From an uncultured Clostridia bacterium (GTDB lineage: Bacteria > Bacillota > Clostridia > Christensenellales > Borkfalkiaceae), in the NCBI GenBank assembly GCA_947625385.1, contig CANQOB010000004.1, positions 1 to 64,000 on the forward strand: a stretch of 64,000 nucleotides of DNA, given 5' to 3'. The notes under the pieces are model-generated. The model saw only the letters and a list, made by a program, of their open reading frames with translations, made no database searches and was not told where the DNA came from. Shown here piece by piece: positions 7,965 to 16,876 of the stretch (its first letter is position 1; every line of letters begins with the position of its first letter). The position numbers and the translations under genes were made by a program.

Positions 7965-8807
7965 TCACTTGGAAATGAAGAGCACGCCGAGGGTGTTCCT
8001 GCCGCAATGCCCGGTGATGACGGAGCCCGCGACCGTTTCGCAGATCTCTTTGAAGGCAAATTTCTCTTTGACTTTCGCCTCGGCAAACTCCACGAGCTCC
8101 CTGTCCGCGCTGCTGTGCGTGATGAAGCAGCGCGTGTCGTCGTACGCGGGATACTTGACGGCGAGGTCGTCGATATAGCTCGAAATACATTTCTGCATGG
8201 AGCCGCGGTACTTTGTCCCCGCAACGAGCTGACCGTCCTCCATTTCGATGAGCGGGTGAATTTTGAGGATGTTCGCGCCGTACATCGCCATGCGCGAGCA
8301 TCTGCCGCCCTTGTAGAGATAGTCCAGCCTGTCCGGGATGAACGAGGTGTTGACGAGGGGACGGAGGCGGTTGACCGTCTGTGCGATGTCCTTCGCGCAC
8401 ATCCCCGCCTGCAAGAGGTCGTATGCCTTCATGACGAGCAATCCCTGCCCCGAGGAGAGCGCCTTGGTGTCGATGACGATCACCTTCCCGCCAAACTCCT
8501 TCGCCGCCTCCGCGGCATAATCATGCGAGGAAGAGGACTTGGAAGAGATATTGAAGTGGATGACCGTCTTGCCCTCATCGACGAACTTTTTGAAAAATTC
8601 CGCATAATCGCCGATGCTCGGCGCCGCCGTCTTGGGGAGCTGCCCCGTCTTTTCCACATGATCGAAGATGTCCTGCGGGACGATGTTCACGCCGTCGAGA
8701 TAGGCGTCCGCCCCGAGAATGACGGAGAGAGGCATGATCTTTACGTCGCGCTCCTGCCCGTATTTGCCGAGATCGCATGTGCTGTCCGCTGTCAGTTGAA
8801 TATCCAT
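7965..8807 (-). CDS. DegV-family fatty-acid-binding protein
   Basis: DegV (FakB-like) proteins bind one fatty acid; in FakAB systems FakB presents it to a DAK-type kinase for phosphorylation. The 280-residue sequence shows the family marks: TADSTCDLGK near residues 6-15, PLSVILGADAYLDG, the TAAPSIGDYAEFF loop near 60-72 (usual TSQPS), ISSKSSSSHDYA, DTKALSSGQGLLVMKA, and HPLIEMEDGQL. No fakA gene is in the window, so partner and role remain open. ATG 8807 has AGGAG upstream. It lies 21 bases after lepB. Confidence 0.9.
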   Translation of the reverse strand: MDIQLTADSTCDLGKYGQERDVKIMPLSVILGADAYLDGVNIVPQDIFDHVEKTGQLPKTAAPSIGDYAEFFKKFVDEGKTVIHFNISSKSSSSHDYAAEAAKEFGGKVIVIDTKALSSGQGLLVMKAYDLLQAGMCAKDIAQTVNRLRPLVNTSFIPDRLDYLYKGGRCSRMAMYGANILKIHPLIEMEDGQLVAGTKYRGSMQKCISSYIDDLAVKYPAYDDTRCFITHSSADRELVEFAEAKVKEKFAFKEICETVAGSVITGHCGRNTLGVLFISK

Positions 8808-8828
8808 CTTTGCTCCTTTATGTTCTTA

Positions 8829-9488
8829 CTATCTCAAAAATCCGTTGAGAAATCCTTCGACAAAAAATTGTTCGATGCCCCCGTTTTGGGCGCTGCCGGG
8901 CAAGCTCCAACCGAGCACGACGCCCGTCAGCATCGTTTTCTGCAAATTCTTCGCGCCGACTCTGTGGAGTTCGCGGGAATCGTCGCTCTTCTCTCTGTGG
9001 TCTCCCATGACGAAGATCTCGCCCTCGCCGAGCACGACCTCCTCGAAGTCCTCGGTCACGGTGCCCTCGGCAAGATACCCTTCCTCGACCTCTTGGTAGC
9101 CCTCTCCCCTGTCGAGATACACCACGCCGTTTTCACACTTGACCCTATCGCCGCCCACCGCGATCAGCCGTTTGATGATATAAGATCTGCCGTATCGGTC
9201 GGTCGGCAGGCGGGAAAAGTGCGAGACGTTCGAGACTTCGACCACCACGATGTCCCCCCGCCGTACGCCGTCCGTGTTGCGCGTCGCGTAGACGGTGTCG
9301 CCGTCGTGGACGGTCTGTTCCATGGACGACCCGTCGACGGGCACGATGAGATAGCTGTTGACCACATACAGCCTTCCCGCAAGAATGGCGACGATGACGA
9401 CCAAGATGAGATACAACACCGTCCAGAGCAGACCGGAACGGGGCTCCTTATCCTTCAACGGCGTCGGCTGCTTTCTGTATTTCTCCAT
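8829..9488 (-). CDS. lepB: Signal peptidase I
   Basis: This membrane serine protease removes signal peptides from secreted proteins. The 219-residue protein has a short cytoplasmic tail, one transmembrane helix (about 20-42), the catalytic serine in DGSSMEQT (Ser55), the catalytic lysine in YIIKRLIAVGGD (Lys106), and the box E motif VMGDHREKSDDSRELH. I chose ATG 9488 over the longer frame because it starts just after the preceding stop codon (9490) and gives a normal N-terminus. GDHREKSDDSR differs slightly from the common GDNRxxSxDSR. Confidence 0.94.
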   Translation of the reverse strand: MEKYRKQPTPLKDKEPRSGLLWTVLYLILVVIVAILAGRLYVVNSYLIVPVDGSSMEQTVHDGDTVYATRNTDGVRRGDIVVVEVSNVSHFSRLPTDRYGRSYIIKRLIAVGGDRVKCENGVVYLDRGEGYQEVEEGYLAEGTVTEDFEEVVLGEGEIFVMGDHREKSDDSRELHRVGAKNLQKTMLTGVVLGWSLPGSAQNGGIEQFFVEGFLNGFLR

Positions 9489-9489
9489 A

Positions 9490-11178
9490 TCAGATCCAAA
9501 GAATATTCGAGATGAGCACTTCGTCCGCGCTCTCAAAGACAACGGAGACGACGCCGCCGAACGTGTCGAGCGAGTTCCCCTTTTCGGTCTTTAAGTCCGA
9601 AGGGTCGATAAGAACGCTCTTCCATTTGCCTCCGCCCGCGACTTTGACCGAGGCGGCATAGCCCGTCTCTTCATCCTCGTCTTTGAAAAAGATGACTTTG
9701 AGCAGGGCGTCGCACTTGGAATAGGCGTCGAAGCGGAAGGTCACGCCTTCGGGCGGGCGGAAGCGCGGTTCCCCCACGCGGTACGAGATGATGCCCGTCG
9801 AGACGTCGATTCCCTTGATTCCGCCGAATCCGGGCAAGATCTGCTCCTCTTCGTTGATGTTTTCGATAAAGCAGTCCGCGATCGCGCGCGCCCTCTTCCG
9901 GTAATAGGAGAAGCCGTTTCTCCCGTCCTCTCCCGAGAAGATGATGCGGCTGCGGCTGCAACTGTTGGCATATACTTTCTTTCCCGCGTCGATCTCGAGA
10001 ATCTTCGAGGTGACGGAGAATCCGTTGGAATAATTCACAAAGGCATAGACGAGCGCCTTCTTGCTCTCCTCGCACAGAGGGAGCGGCACGGTCCCGACGT
10101 TGCCGGTAAGGTCCTGCTGTCTGCCGAGCAGGCGCGTCCAGTCCCGCGTCTTGAACGCGGTGATGTTCTCGGTGTAGAAGATACCGAATTCCTTGATCTC
10201 GCCCTCGGGGTCGAAGGCGCTCTTCACGATCAATCCCCTCTCTTTGTCCTCCTCGAAGGAGACGGTGATCGGCTTGCTCACAAATACGGTGTGTCCTTTG
10301 AGATTTTTATCGAGGAAGAGGTCGATATCCGTGACGGTATGTCTGCCGAGCAGCCCGTTCCCGTGCGCCGAGAAGAGGAGCGCTTTCTCCACGTTCGGAT
10401 TGAGCTGCGAAAACGTATCGAACACGCGGTCATAGTTGTACAGCTTGTCGTTGACTGCGGAAAGGAGGAGCACGGGACACTTCACGGAGGAGGCATAGCT
10501 CTGGGAATCCAGACCCGCAATGAAGCGGTGGCGCTCTTCGTCGAAGATGCGCTTCTCCCCCGCGATCCCGAATTTATCGATGCCCTGATAGGCGAGCCAA
10601 CCCGCCGCGCACACCGAAATGAAGCAGGAAAGATCGGAAAAAGGCGCGATCTTGAAGAGGACCTCGCCGCCCGCCCTCAGCCCGATCGCCCCGACGGCGG
10701 TGACGTTCTCGCGCGAAGCAAGATAGCGGACGGCATAGCGCGCGACGGCAGCCCACTCGTACCAGCTCGTCTCCTTGGCGGAGTCGTCGCAATGCGTCAT
10801 CCGTCTGCCCGCGCGGACGAAGTTCGCATAGTCGACGTTCTTGGGGTAAACGGTATAAAGCCCCTCTTCCTTCTCTCCGCAGTAATCCACGGCGAGCACG
10901 CCGTACCCCTCGCGGACAAAGTGCATGACGAACGCCTCGTCGAAGGGCAGCCCGGCGCCGAAAAGGACGACGACGGCGGGAAAACTCTCTTCCCCCGCGG
11001 GAAACGTATAGCGCGCATAGATGCGCACGCGCCCCGCGCCCGTCTCTCTGCCCGAAAAGCGGACGTCCCTTACAAAATGGTCCTCCTCCCGCGCCTCGGA
11101 AAGCACTTCTTCGTCGAGAGGAAGGCTCTCGTCGAAATCTTTCCAAAGCGTCACGGGGGTCAAAATTCTGTTCGGCAA
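9490..11178 (-). CDS. Alpha/beta-hydrolase-like protein with altered nucleophile elbow
   Basis: The first 300 of 562 residues look like an acyl esterase/acetylxylan-esterase-type alpha/beta hydrolase: FPAVVVLFGAGLPF, GYGVLAVDYCG, an elbow strand VGAIGLRAGGEVLF near 175, and CPVLLLSAVNDKL. The elbow reads G-L-R-A-G where an active enzyme would have G-x-S-x-G, so the catalytic serine is missing. The C-terminal part is beta-rich and ends in a segment like a galactose-binding/discoidin fold (about 400-562). It may be a binding protein or a pseudo-enzyme. The start is TTG with GAGG eight bases upstream; ATG options are poor. There is no signal peptide. Confidence 0.6.
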   Translation of the reverse strand: MPNRILTPVTLWKDFDESLPLDEEVLSEAREEDHFVRDVRFSGRETGAGRVRIYARYTFPAGEESFPAVVVLFGAGLPFDEAFVMHFVREGYGVLAVDYCGEKEEGLYTVYPKNVDYANFVRAGRRMTHCDDSAKETSWYEWAAVARYAVRYLASRENVTAVGAIGLRAGGEVLFKIAPFSDLSCFISVCAAGWLAYQGIDKFGIAGEKRIFDEERHRFIAGLDSQSYASSVKCPVLLLSAVNDKLYNYDRVFDTFSQLNPNVEKALLFSAHGNGLLGRHTVTDIDLFLDKNLKGHTVFVSKPITVSFEEDKERGLIVKSAFDPEGEIKEFGIFYTENITAFKTRDWTRLLGRQQDLTGNVGTVPLPLCEESKKALVYAFVNYSNGFSVTSKILEIDAGKKVYANSCSRSRIIFSGEDGRNGFSYYRKRARAIADCFIENINEEEQILPGFGGIKGIDVSTGIISYRVGEPRFRPPEGVTFRFDAYSKCDALLKVIFFKDEDEETGYAASVKVAGGGKWKSVLIDPSDLKTEKGNSLDTFGGVVSVVFESADEVLISNILWI

Positions 11179-11190
11179 AAAAGTACCTCG

Positions 11191-13770
11191 CTATGAAAGT
11201 ATTTGCGAACCGCGCCGTTCCGTCGCCTTGACGACGGTGAGTTTCCGGTCGATTCTGTATTTCAACTCCTCCACATGGGAGATGATTCCGATGGTAAAAT
11301 TTTCCTCGCGCAGTTTTTCGAGGCTGTCGGTCACGAGGTCGACAAGTTTGCTGTCCAACGTTCCGAATCCCTCATCAAGGAAGAAAAATTCGATGGGACG
11401 GAGCGATTTGCGGCTGATCTCCGTGCCGAGAGCGAGCGCAAGAGAGAGCGAGACCAGAAAGGTCTCCCCGCCCGAGAGGGTGACGATCGCACGGAGCTCT
11501 CCCCCGTTGAAATTATCACCGACGAAGAACCCGCCCTCGTAGCGCAGAAAGTACCGTCCCCCGGTCAGGGAAAGCAGCCGCGCGCTCGCATTGACGGCGA
11601 CGGTCGCAAGGTACTCTTCGGCGAGAAACTCCACGAATTTATTGCCTTCGAGCAGCTTTTTCAGCCGCTCCAAGAGTTCGCTCTTTTGCTTTGCTTGTGC
11701 GTGCTGCTCTTCGAGCTCTCTCTTTTGCGTCAAAAGATTTTTGAGCCGCGTCCTCTCCTGTCCGAGCACGGCAAGGCTCTTTTCCGCCTCTCGCTCCTCC
11801 GATTCGCAGCGTTTGCGGGTCTCCTCCGCCGCGCGCAGCGCTTCCTCCGTCGCGCGGGCGCAGTCGATGGCGGCAAGTTCGTCCCGACGGGAGATCGCCG
11901 CGGCAAGGTCCGCTTTGAAGGCATCGAGTTTTCTCTTCGCCTCCTCCGCGCTGCCGTACCGCCCGGCAAGGGCGCGCGCCTCCTCGGCGCTTGCAAAACC
12001 GCCCGCATCCAGCGCGGCGCGGTAGCGTGCCCGTCCCGCTTCGAGAGCGTCGGCGGCGGCTCTTTTCTTCTCCGCACAGGCGGCCTCTTGCCGCCGCAGT
12101 GCATTATATTCTTCCAGCGCCGCTCTGCGCCGTTCGCTCATGTCGCGCTTCTCTTTTCGCTTCGCTTCGAGGAGCTTCTCCGTTTCCCCGAGGTCGGGCA
12201 AGCGGGACAGTTTATCCACGCACTCCGCGCGTTCTTCCCGCAGCTGTGCGCTCTCCGACGCATATTGCGACAGGCGGGCGCAGAACTCTTCATGGCCGCC
12301 CTTCCGCTTTTCGAGCGCTCCGAGCGCTCTGTCCAACGCCTCCCGCGCGGACTTTGCCGCCTCGAATCTTTCGCGAAGGACGCCGAAATCGGCTTCCCCG
12401 CCCGAGGCGAGCGCGCTGTATTTGCGGATGAGCGGCTCGATCTCCCCCTCCGCTTCGGGATAATGCGCGCAAAGGGCGCGGAGTTCGGATGCAAAGACGG
12501 CGTACTCCTTGCGGAAGAGGGCATCCTTGCCCGCCTCGTCGAGATATGCGGCAAAATCCGCGGCGCCGAGAGAGAGTTTTTTGCTCTCCAAGGAGGCGCG
12601 CTCGGCTTCATAGTCGAAATTCTCATAAGCGAGCCGACCCTCCCGCGTGCTTTTTCCGATCTCCGAAAGGCGGCGGTCGATCGCCGCAACGTGCGCCGAA
12701 AGCTGTGCCGCGCTCTGTGCCGCCGCGCGCTGTTCCATCAGCGTCTCGATGGCGGCGTCCGTTTCCTCTTCATTCCATCCCGCAAGGGAATCGTATGTAC
12801 GCTCCGCGCGTTCCAGCGCCTGTGTCACGGCGGCGTAGTCGCGTTCCGCCTGTTCCGACGCGGCGCGGAGAGCTCTGCCCTCCTCGTATCGGCGCCCCGC
12901 TTCGGCGGCAGCCGCCAGACGGGACAGCTCCCGTTCCAACGTTTCGAACGCGCCTTTTTGCGCTTCGAGCGTCTGCAAACGCGCGGCGATCTTTTCGCTC
13001 TCACGGCGTTTTTCGGCGAGAGAGCGCAGAGTCTCCTCCTCCGTGCGCGCAGAGGTCAGCGCGGCTTTGAGCTCCGCCGAGCGACCCGAAAGGCTTGTAT
13101 AATCCTCTTCCGCCTTACGGAAGCTCTCCTCGGTCACGTCTGCGTAGGCAAGCAGGCGGGACGCGAACCCGACCGTGACGAGATTTGCGCTTTCATATCT
13201 CTTTTTCACCCGGTCGTAGAGCTTTTCTCCGTACGCTTCGAGATCGAAGAGGCGGGAGATGAGTTTGAGCCGCTCCGGGCGTGCGCATTTGATGAATTGG
13301 GCGAATTCCCCCTGCGGGAGCGCGATACACTTTTCGAAATCGTCCTGCGTCATGCCGATGACGCGCTGCATGTATGCGCAGCATTTGTCTGCGCCGTCGC
13401 AGACCGCAATGAGCTTGCCGTCGATGCGCTCGTACACTTTTGCGTTATGCGAAAGCACGCTTTTCCCCCGTTTGAGAGTATGTTCGACGCGATATGTCCT
13501 GCGCTTGCCCTCGAAAAAGACAGAGAACTCAAAGAGCGTATAGGCGCTGTTGCATTTGTCGTTGACGATGGCGGCGAGAGAGCGCCCCGCTCGCGACCGC
13601 TCCGTGCTCCCATAGAGGGAAAACACGATACAATCCAAAATCGTGCTCTTGCCCGAACCGGTGTCCCCGAAGATTCCGAAGATTCCGTATTCCGAAAGCT
13701 TTTCGAAGTCGATCTTCGCGGGCTCCGAAAAGGAATTGATGCCGCAGAATTCGAGATAGACGGGTCTCAT
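11191..13770 (-). CDS. sbcC: Exonuclease subunit SbcC (Rad50-like)
   Basis: SbcC is the ATPase/coiled-coil subunit of the SbcCD nuclease that opens DNA hairpins and processes blocked ends. The 859 residues show Walker A FGDTGSGKST near 34-43, the Q-loop region IALPQGEFAQF near 148, two long coiled coils (about 200-730), the ABC signature VTLSGGETFLVSLSLALAL and Walker B FFFLDEGFGTLDS. It is shorter than the roughly 1,050-1,130 residues of E. coli or B. subtilis SbcC, and I find no CxxC zinc hook between the coils. Its ATG overlaps the sbcD stop codon (ATGA). Confidence 0.92.
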   Translation of the reverse strand: MRPVYLEFCGINSFSEPAKIDFEKLSEYGIFGIFGDTGSGKSTILDCIVFSLYGSTERSRAGRSLAAIVNDKCNSAYTLFEFSVFFEGKRRTYRVEHTLKRGKSVLSHNAKVYERIDGKLIAVCDGADKCCAYMQRVIGMTQDDFEKCIALPQGEFAQFIKCARPERLKLISRLFDLEAYGEKLYDRVKKRYESANLVTVGFASRLLAYADVTEESFRKAEEDYTSLSGRSAELKAALTSARTEEETLRSLAEKRRESEKIAARLQTLEAQKGAFETLERELSRLAAAAEAGRRYEEGRALRAASEQAERDYAAVTQALERAERTYDSLAGWNEEETDAAIETLMEQRAAAQSAAQLSAHVAAIDRRLSEIGKSTREGRLAYENFDYEAERASLESKKLSLGAADFAAYLDEAGKDALFRKEYAVFASELRALCAHYPEAEGEIEPLIRKYSALASGGEADFGVLRERFEAAKSAREALDRALGALEKRKGGHEEFCARLSQYASESAQLREERAECVDKLSRLPDLGETEKLLEAKRKEKRDMSERRRAALEEYNALRRQEAACAEKKRAAADALEAGRARYRAALDAGGFASAEEARALAGRYGSAEEAKRKLDAFKADLAAAISRRDELAAIDCARATEEALRAAEETRKRCESEEREAEKSLAVLGQERTRLKNLLTQKRELEEQHAQAKQKSELLERLKKLLEGNKFVEFLAEEYLATVAVNASARLLSLTGGRYFLRYEGGFFVGDNFNGGELRAIVTLSGGETFLVSLSLALALGTEISRKSLRPIEFFFLDEGFGTLDSKLVDLVTDSLEKLREENFTIGIISHVEELKYRIDRKLTVVKATERRGSQILS

Positions 13771-14915
13771 TCCGTTTCCTCCAACAGCGACAGAAATTCT
13801 TCTTTGAGCTCCGCCGCAGGCTCCGTGCCGTATTGGGCGCGGTAAAACGCGTCGAAGAGCTCGGGCGGCTCCAACCGCGAACGGGAGACCGTCTCCACGC
13901 GTTCGCCGCCCTCCACATGCGTGAGCAGAGAGACGAGTCCCTCATTCGCCGCACGGAGCGCCTGCGTCTCCGCAGAGGTCAGCGGCGCTGTCAGATGCAA
14001 AGTGAGCTCGATGAAGCAGCCGGGGTTGTGAAGGAGCGCTTCCCTGCCCGCCTCCGCGCCGTTCGCTTCCAGTCTGACCAATTTTTTCCCCGAACGAAGA
14101 GGAATCTTCTCCGAAACTTCGATCTCACAGCCCTTCGTTTCGAGAAGAAGCACATATTTTTCCGTGTTTGCTTCATCGAAAGAATATTGCAGAATGGAGC
14201 CGCTGTACCGTCCGTTGGGACCCGCAGACTGTTCCCTGTGCAGGTGCCCGAGAGCGTTATAGCCGAATGCGGGCAGATTGCCGACGGGAACGGCGCGCGC
14301 CCCGCCGAGAGAGATATCCCGCTCGCTCTCGGACGCCTTCCCTCCCGCAACGAAGAGATGGGAGAGCAAGATATGCGGCATGCTCTTGTCGTAAGCCGCA
14401 TCCCCCGCTTGAATCCAGCGGAGAGTCTTGTCCGCATAGCTCTCCTCCGTCTTTTCCTCTTTGAGGCGCGCCTCCGTGGGATAGGGCAACGCATTGATGT
14501 ATACGCGTTCCCCCCTATCGTTTTGGATGACGATATGGCGCTCGTCCGCTTCCGCAGCGCACACTTTGCGCCCGGAGCCCGCCGAGGGGGCGACTCCTCC
14601 GCCGAACAGATACACGCCCTCCTTTCCCGCGAGCGGGGAGGATGCCGCAAGCCGCACGCCGTCGTCATGGTTTCCGCTCACGACGACGACCGCCCTGCCC
14701 TCGGCAAGTTTTTTGACGGCACGGAAAAAGAGTTCCTCCGCCTCCGCGGGCGGGAGAAAGGTATCGAACACATCCCCCGCGACAAGGACGAGGTCCACCC
14801 CGCGCCCGTCGCAGATCGCCGCGATCTCGTCGAGGACTTCCGCCTGCTCCGAAAGACGCTCACGGTCCATGAGGCGCTTTCCGAGATGCCAGTCCGACGT
14901 GTGAAGAATCTTCAT
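13767..14915 (-). CDS. sbcD: Exonuclease subunit SbcD (Mre11-like)
   Basis: This is the metallophosphoesterase subunit of SbcCD, 382 residues. Metal-binding motifs appear in order: MKILHTSDWHLGK (Asp8, His10), LVAGDVFDTF, VSGNHDDGVRLA, LLSHLFVAGG and GHLHREQ. The ORF track starts 19 codons earlier; ATG 14915 begins the conserved sequence. It is the first gene of the long minus-strand operon, transcribed from a promoter that overlaps back to back with that of the DnaD-like gene. The overlap with sbcC is the usual four bases. Confidence 0.94.
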   Translation of the reverse strand: MKILHTSDWHLGKRLMDRERLSEQAEVLDEIAAICDGRGVDLVLVAGDVFDTFLPPAEAEELFFRAVKKLAEGRAVVVVSGNHDDGVRLAASSPLAGKEGVYLFGGGVAPSAGSGRKVCAAEADERHIVIQNDRGERVYINALPYPTEARLKEEKTEESYADKTLRWIQAGDAAYDKSMPHILLSHLFVAGGKASESERDISLGGARAVPVGNLPAFGYNALGHLHREQSAGPNGRYSGSILQYSFDEANTEKYVLLLETKGCEIEVSEKIPLRSGKKLVRLEANGAEAGREALLHNPGCFIELTLHLTAPLTSAETQALRAANEGLVSLLTHVEGGERVETVSRSRLEPPELFDAFYRAQYGTEPAAELKEEFLSLLEETE

Positions 14916-14958
14916 GACGTTCCCGATGAGAAAAATTCCCTCCCGCAAGAAAAAGGCG

Positions 14959-14987
14959 TTGCAATTTCTCACAGGCTATGATATACT
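14959..14987 (+). promoter_or_regulatory. Promoter for the DnaD-like gene
   Basis: TTGCAA (14959-14964) and TATACT (14982-14987) are spaced by 17 bases on the plus strand. The -10 box touches the -10 box of the divergent sbcD promoter, so the two probably compete for RNA polymerase. Confidence 0.5.
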
Positions 14988-15016
14988 ATTATACAGCGCC
15001 TTGCGGAAAAAAGCAA
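14988..15016 (-). promoter_or_regulatory. Promoter for the sbcD operon
   Basis: On the minus strand a weak TTGCTT (15011-15016) and a perfect TATAAT (14988-14993) are 17 bases apart. It drives at least sbcDC and perhaps everything down to tRNA-Leu, since no terminator was seen in between. Confidence 0.5.
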
Positions 15017-15065
15017 GCGTTGAAGGGATTTTCGGGAAAAATCCCGCGCCGTTTCGGAGGAAAAT

Positions 15066-16787
15066 ATGTCCTTTTGCTCCTTCTCCAAAGATTTTACGGA
15101 GAACGCGTTTACGAGCGTGGAAAACCAGTTCATCACAAAATATCTGCCCGAAGCGGACGGGGACGCCGTGCGCGTCTATCTCTACGGGCTGTATCTCTGC
15201 GCGACGGCACAGGAATTCGACGCGGAAAACACCGCGCGCCTGCTCCGTCTCACGCCCGAAAAACTCGGCAATATTTTCGGATTTTGGGAAGAATGCGGGC
15301 TCGTCAACATCCTCTCCCGCGCCCCTTTGCTGGTCGAATACCTGCCCGTGAGCTCCGCGATCGGAAAGCCGAAACCCATCCGTCCCGAAAAATATGCGGA
15401 ATTCAACCGGGAGCTCTTCGGGATTCTGCAACGCGAAGAGAAATTCCTGAAACCGTACGAACAGCTCAAAATTCTCGAATTTCTCGAAAATAATCCCATG
15501 CAGCCGCAGGCATTCCTGCTCGTCGTGGAATACTGCGCCAAAAAGGACGGCAAAAAACTCACGTTCGCGCACATCCTGCATGCCGCGGAAAAACTTGTCC
15601 GGGAGCACAAGTATACCTATGAACAAGTGGAGGCGGAATACGCGGATTTCAATGCAAACACCCAAATTCTTTCCGAACTCTTTGCAAAACTCGGGATATT
15701 CCGCAAGATTCGCGAGGAGGACGGCGTTTATCTCTCGAAATGGCAAGGTCTGGGACTGAATAAGGAGACGATCTTCGTGGCGGCGGACAGTCTGCCGCGC
15801 GGCTCGCTGCCCGCGCTCGACGCCCTCCTTTCGGAACTCGCCGAAAAGGGCATAAAGGACAGCGAACAGGCAAAAGAATACATATCGCGCCGCGGGGAAC
15901 TTCTGCAAACCGTCTACCGCGTCGCAAAATGCCTGAACGTCAAAGTCGAACAGCCCCGCCACTTCCTCGAAACCTATATGGAGCGGTGGTCGGAGCACGG
16001 CTACGACGGCGAAAGTCTCCCGCTCGTCGCTGCGCTGTGCGCCCGCTTCGGGTACGGCTTCGCCGAAATGGACAACCTTCTGTCCGATCTGTATGCGGCG
16101 GGAATCGTGGACGTCGAAAGCGTCAAGGAGTACTGCGCAAAGCAGAACAACGGGCTGAAACTCATACAATCTATTGAAAAAATTTGCGGAGTCGTCAAAA
16201 AATCGCAATCCGCGCTCGAAATGGTCGCGACCTGGAAGAGCTGGAACTTTACGGACGCGATGATTCTCGAAGCCGCCAAGCGCAGCGCGAACGCCTCCGC
16301 CCCCATCGCCTACATCAACAAGCTTCTGTCCGAATGGAAACGGCTCGGCGTATTCTCCCCGTCCGAGATCCCGGAGCGGGAAACTTCTTCCGCGCCGCGC
16401 GGCACAATGTTCAAAACCGAAGCCGCCATCGCAGCGGATGCGCGCGGCGAACGGGAGCATTACTACGCCGTCCTGCGGCAGAGAGCGCAGCGCCTTGTGG
16501 AGGAAGCCGAACGGCGCGCCCGCTCCGACCCCGAATTTTCCGAGGCGGAAAAGGCGCTCAAAAAGGGCGAGATCGAACTCGCACGGGCGGAAGTGTTCCG
16601 CCCCGAATCTCTTCCCTCCATCCGTGCGCATCTCGAACAGATGCGTGCAAAGCGCGCCGCTGCGCTCGCGCGCCTCGGGATGACCGAGGAGAGCTTTGTT
16701 CCCGCCTATACTTGCCCGAAGTGCTCGGATACCGGATTCTTGCCGGACGGTCGCGCCTGCGATTGCTATCAAAAGCGAACCGAATAA
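15066..16787 (+). CDS. DnaD-domain protein fused to a DnaC N-terminal domain
   Basis: The first 430 of 573 residues form a DnaD-like replication-initiation protein: an N-terminal winged-helix-like region (about 1-110), repeated helical DnaD segments, and the family's closing motif WNFTDAMILEAAKR followed by YINKLLSEW near 420. From about 445 on, the sequence matches the N-terminal part of clostridial DnaC helicase loaders: a charged helix pair and a zinc-finger-like ending CPKCSDTGF...CDC. The AAA+ ATPase that should follow is absent: the frame ends seven residues after the last cysteine, and only a terminator follows. It may bring DnaB to DNA without its own loader ATPase. The start has GGAGG upstream. 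Confidence 0.78.
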   Translation: MSFCSFSKDFTENAFTSVENQFITKYLPEADGDAVRVYLYGLYLCATAQEFDAENTARLLRLTPEKLGNIFGFWEECGLVNILSRAPLLVEYLPVSSAIGKPKPIRPEKYAEFNRELFGILQREEKFLKPYEQLKILEFLENNPMQPQAFLLVVEYCAKKDGKKLTFAHILHAAEKLVREHKYTYEQVEAEYADFNANTQILSELFAKLGIFRKIREEDGVYLSKWQGLGLNKETIFVAADSLPRGSLPALDALLSELAEKGIKDSEQAKEYISRRGELLQTVYRVAKCLNVKVEQPRHFLETYMERWSEHGYDGESLPLVAALCARFGYGFAEMDNLLSDLYAAGIVDVESVKEYCAKQNNGLKLIQSIEKICGVVKKSQSALEMVATWKSWNFTDAMILEAAKRSANASAPIAYINKLLSEWKRLGVFSPSEIPERETSSAPRGTMFKTEAAIAADARGEREHYYAVLRQRAQRLVEEAERRARSDPEFSEAEKALKKGEIELARAEVFRPESLPSIRAHLEQMRAKRAAALARLGMTEESFVPAYTCPKCSDTGFLPDGRACDCYQKRTE

Positions 16788-16809
16788 GGCTTTTTGGGAA
16801 GGAAATCAA

Positions 16810-16830
16810 GTATTATGCGTCGCATAGTAC
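16810..16830. repeat. GCATAGTAC-type palindrome next to a terminator
   Basis: GTATTATGCG (16810-16819) and CGCATAGTAC (16821-16830) form a 10-position inverted repeat with one T-G pair around a single base. A related perfect palindrome GCATAGTACTATGC lies at 32768-32781, also beside a terminator. Function unknown. Confidence 0.4.
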
Positions 16831-16842
16831 TTCGCAAACACG

Positions 16843-16871
16843 AAAAAAACGGCACATTCGCGCCGTTTTTT
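16843..16871. terminator. Bidirectional terminator between DnaD-like gene and ylmC
   Basis: The stem AAAAAACGGC with GCCGTTTTTT has T-runs in both directions and sits between two convergent genes. Confidence 0.8.
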
Positions 16872-16876
16872 CATAT

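Noticed and set aside
16788-16876. Hidden DnaC ATPase after the DnaD-like gene in another frame
   Set aside because: Only 89 bases separate it from ylmC and they contain a palindrome and a terminator; no Walker motif is present.
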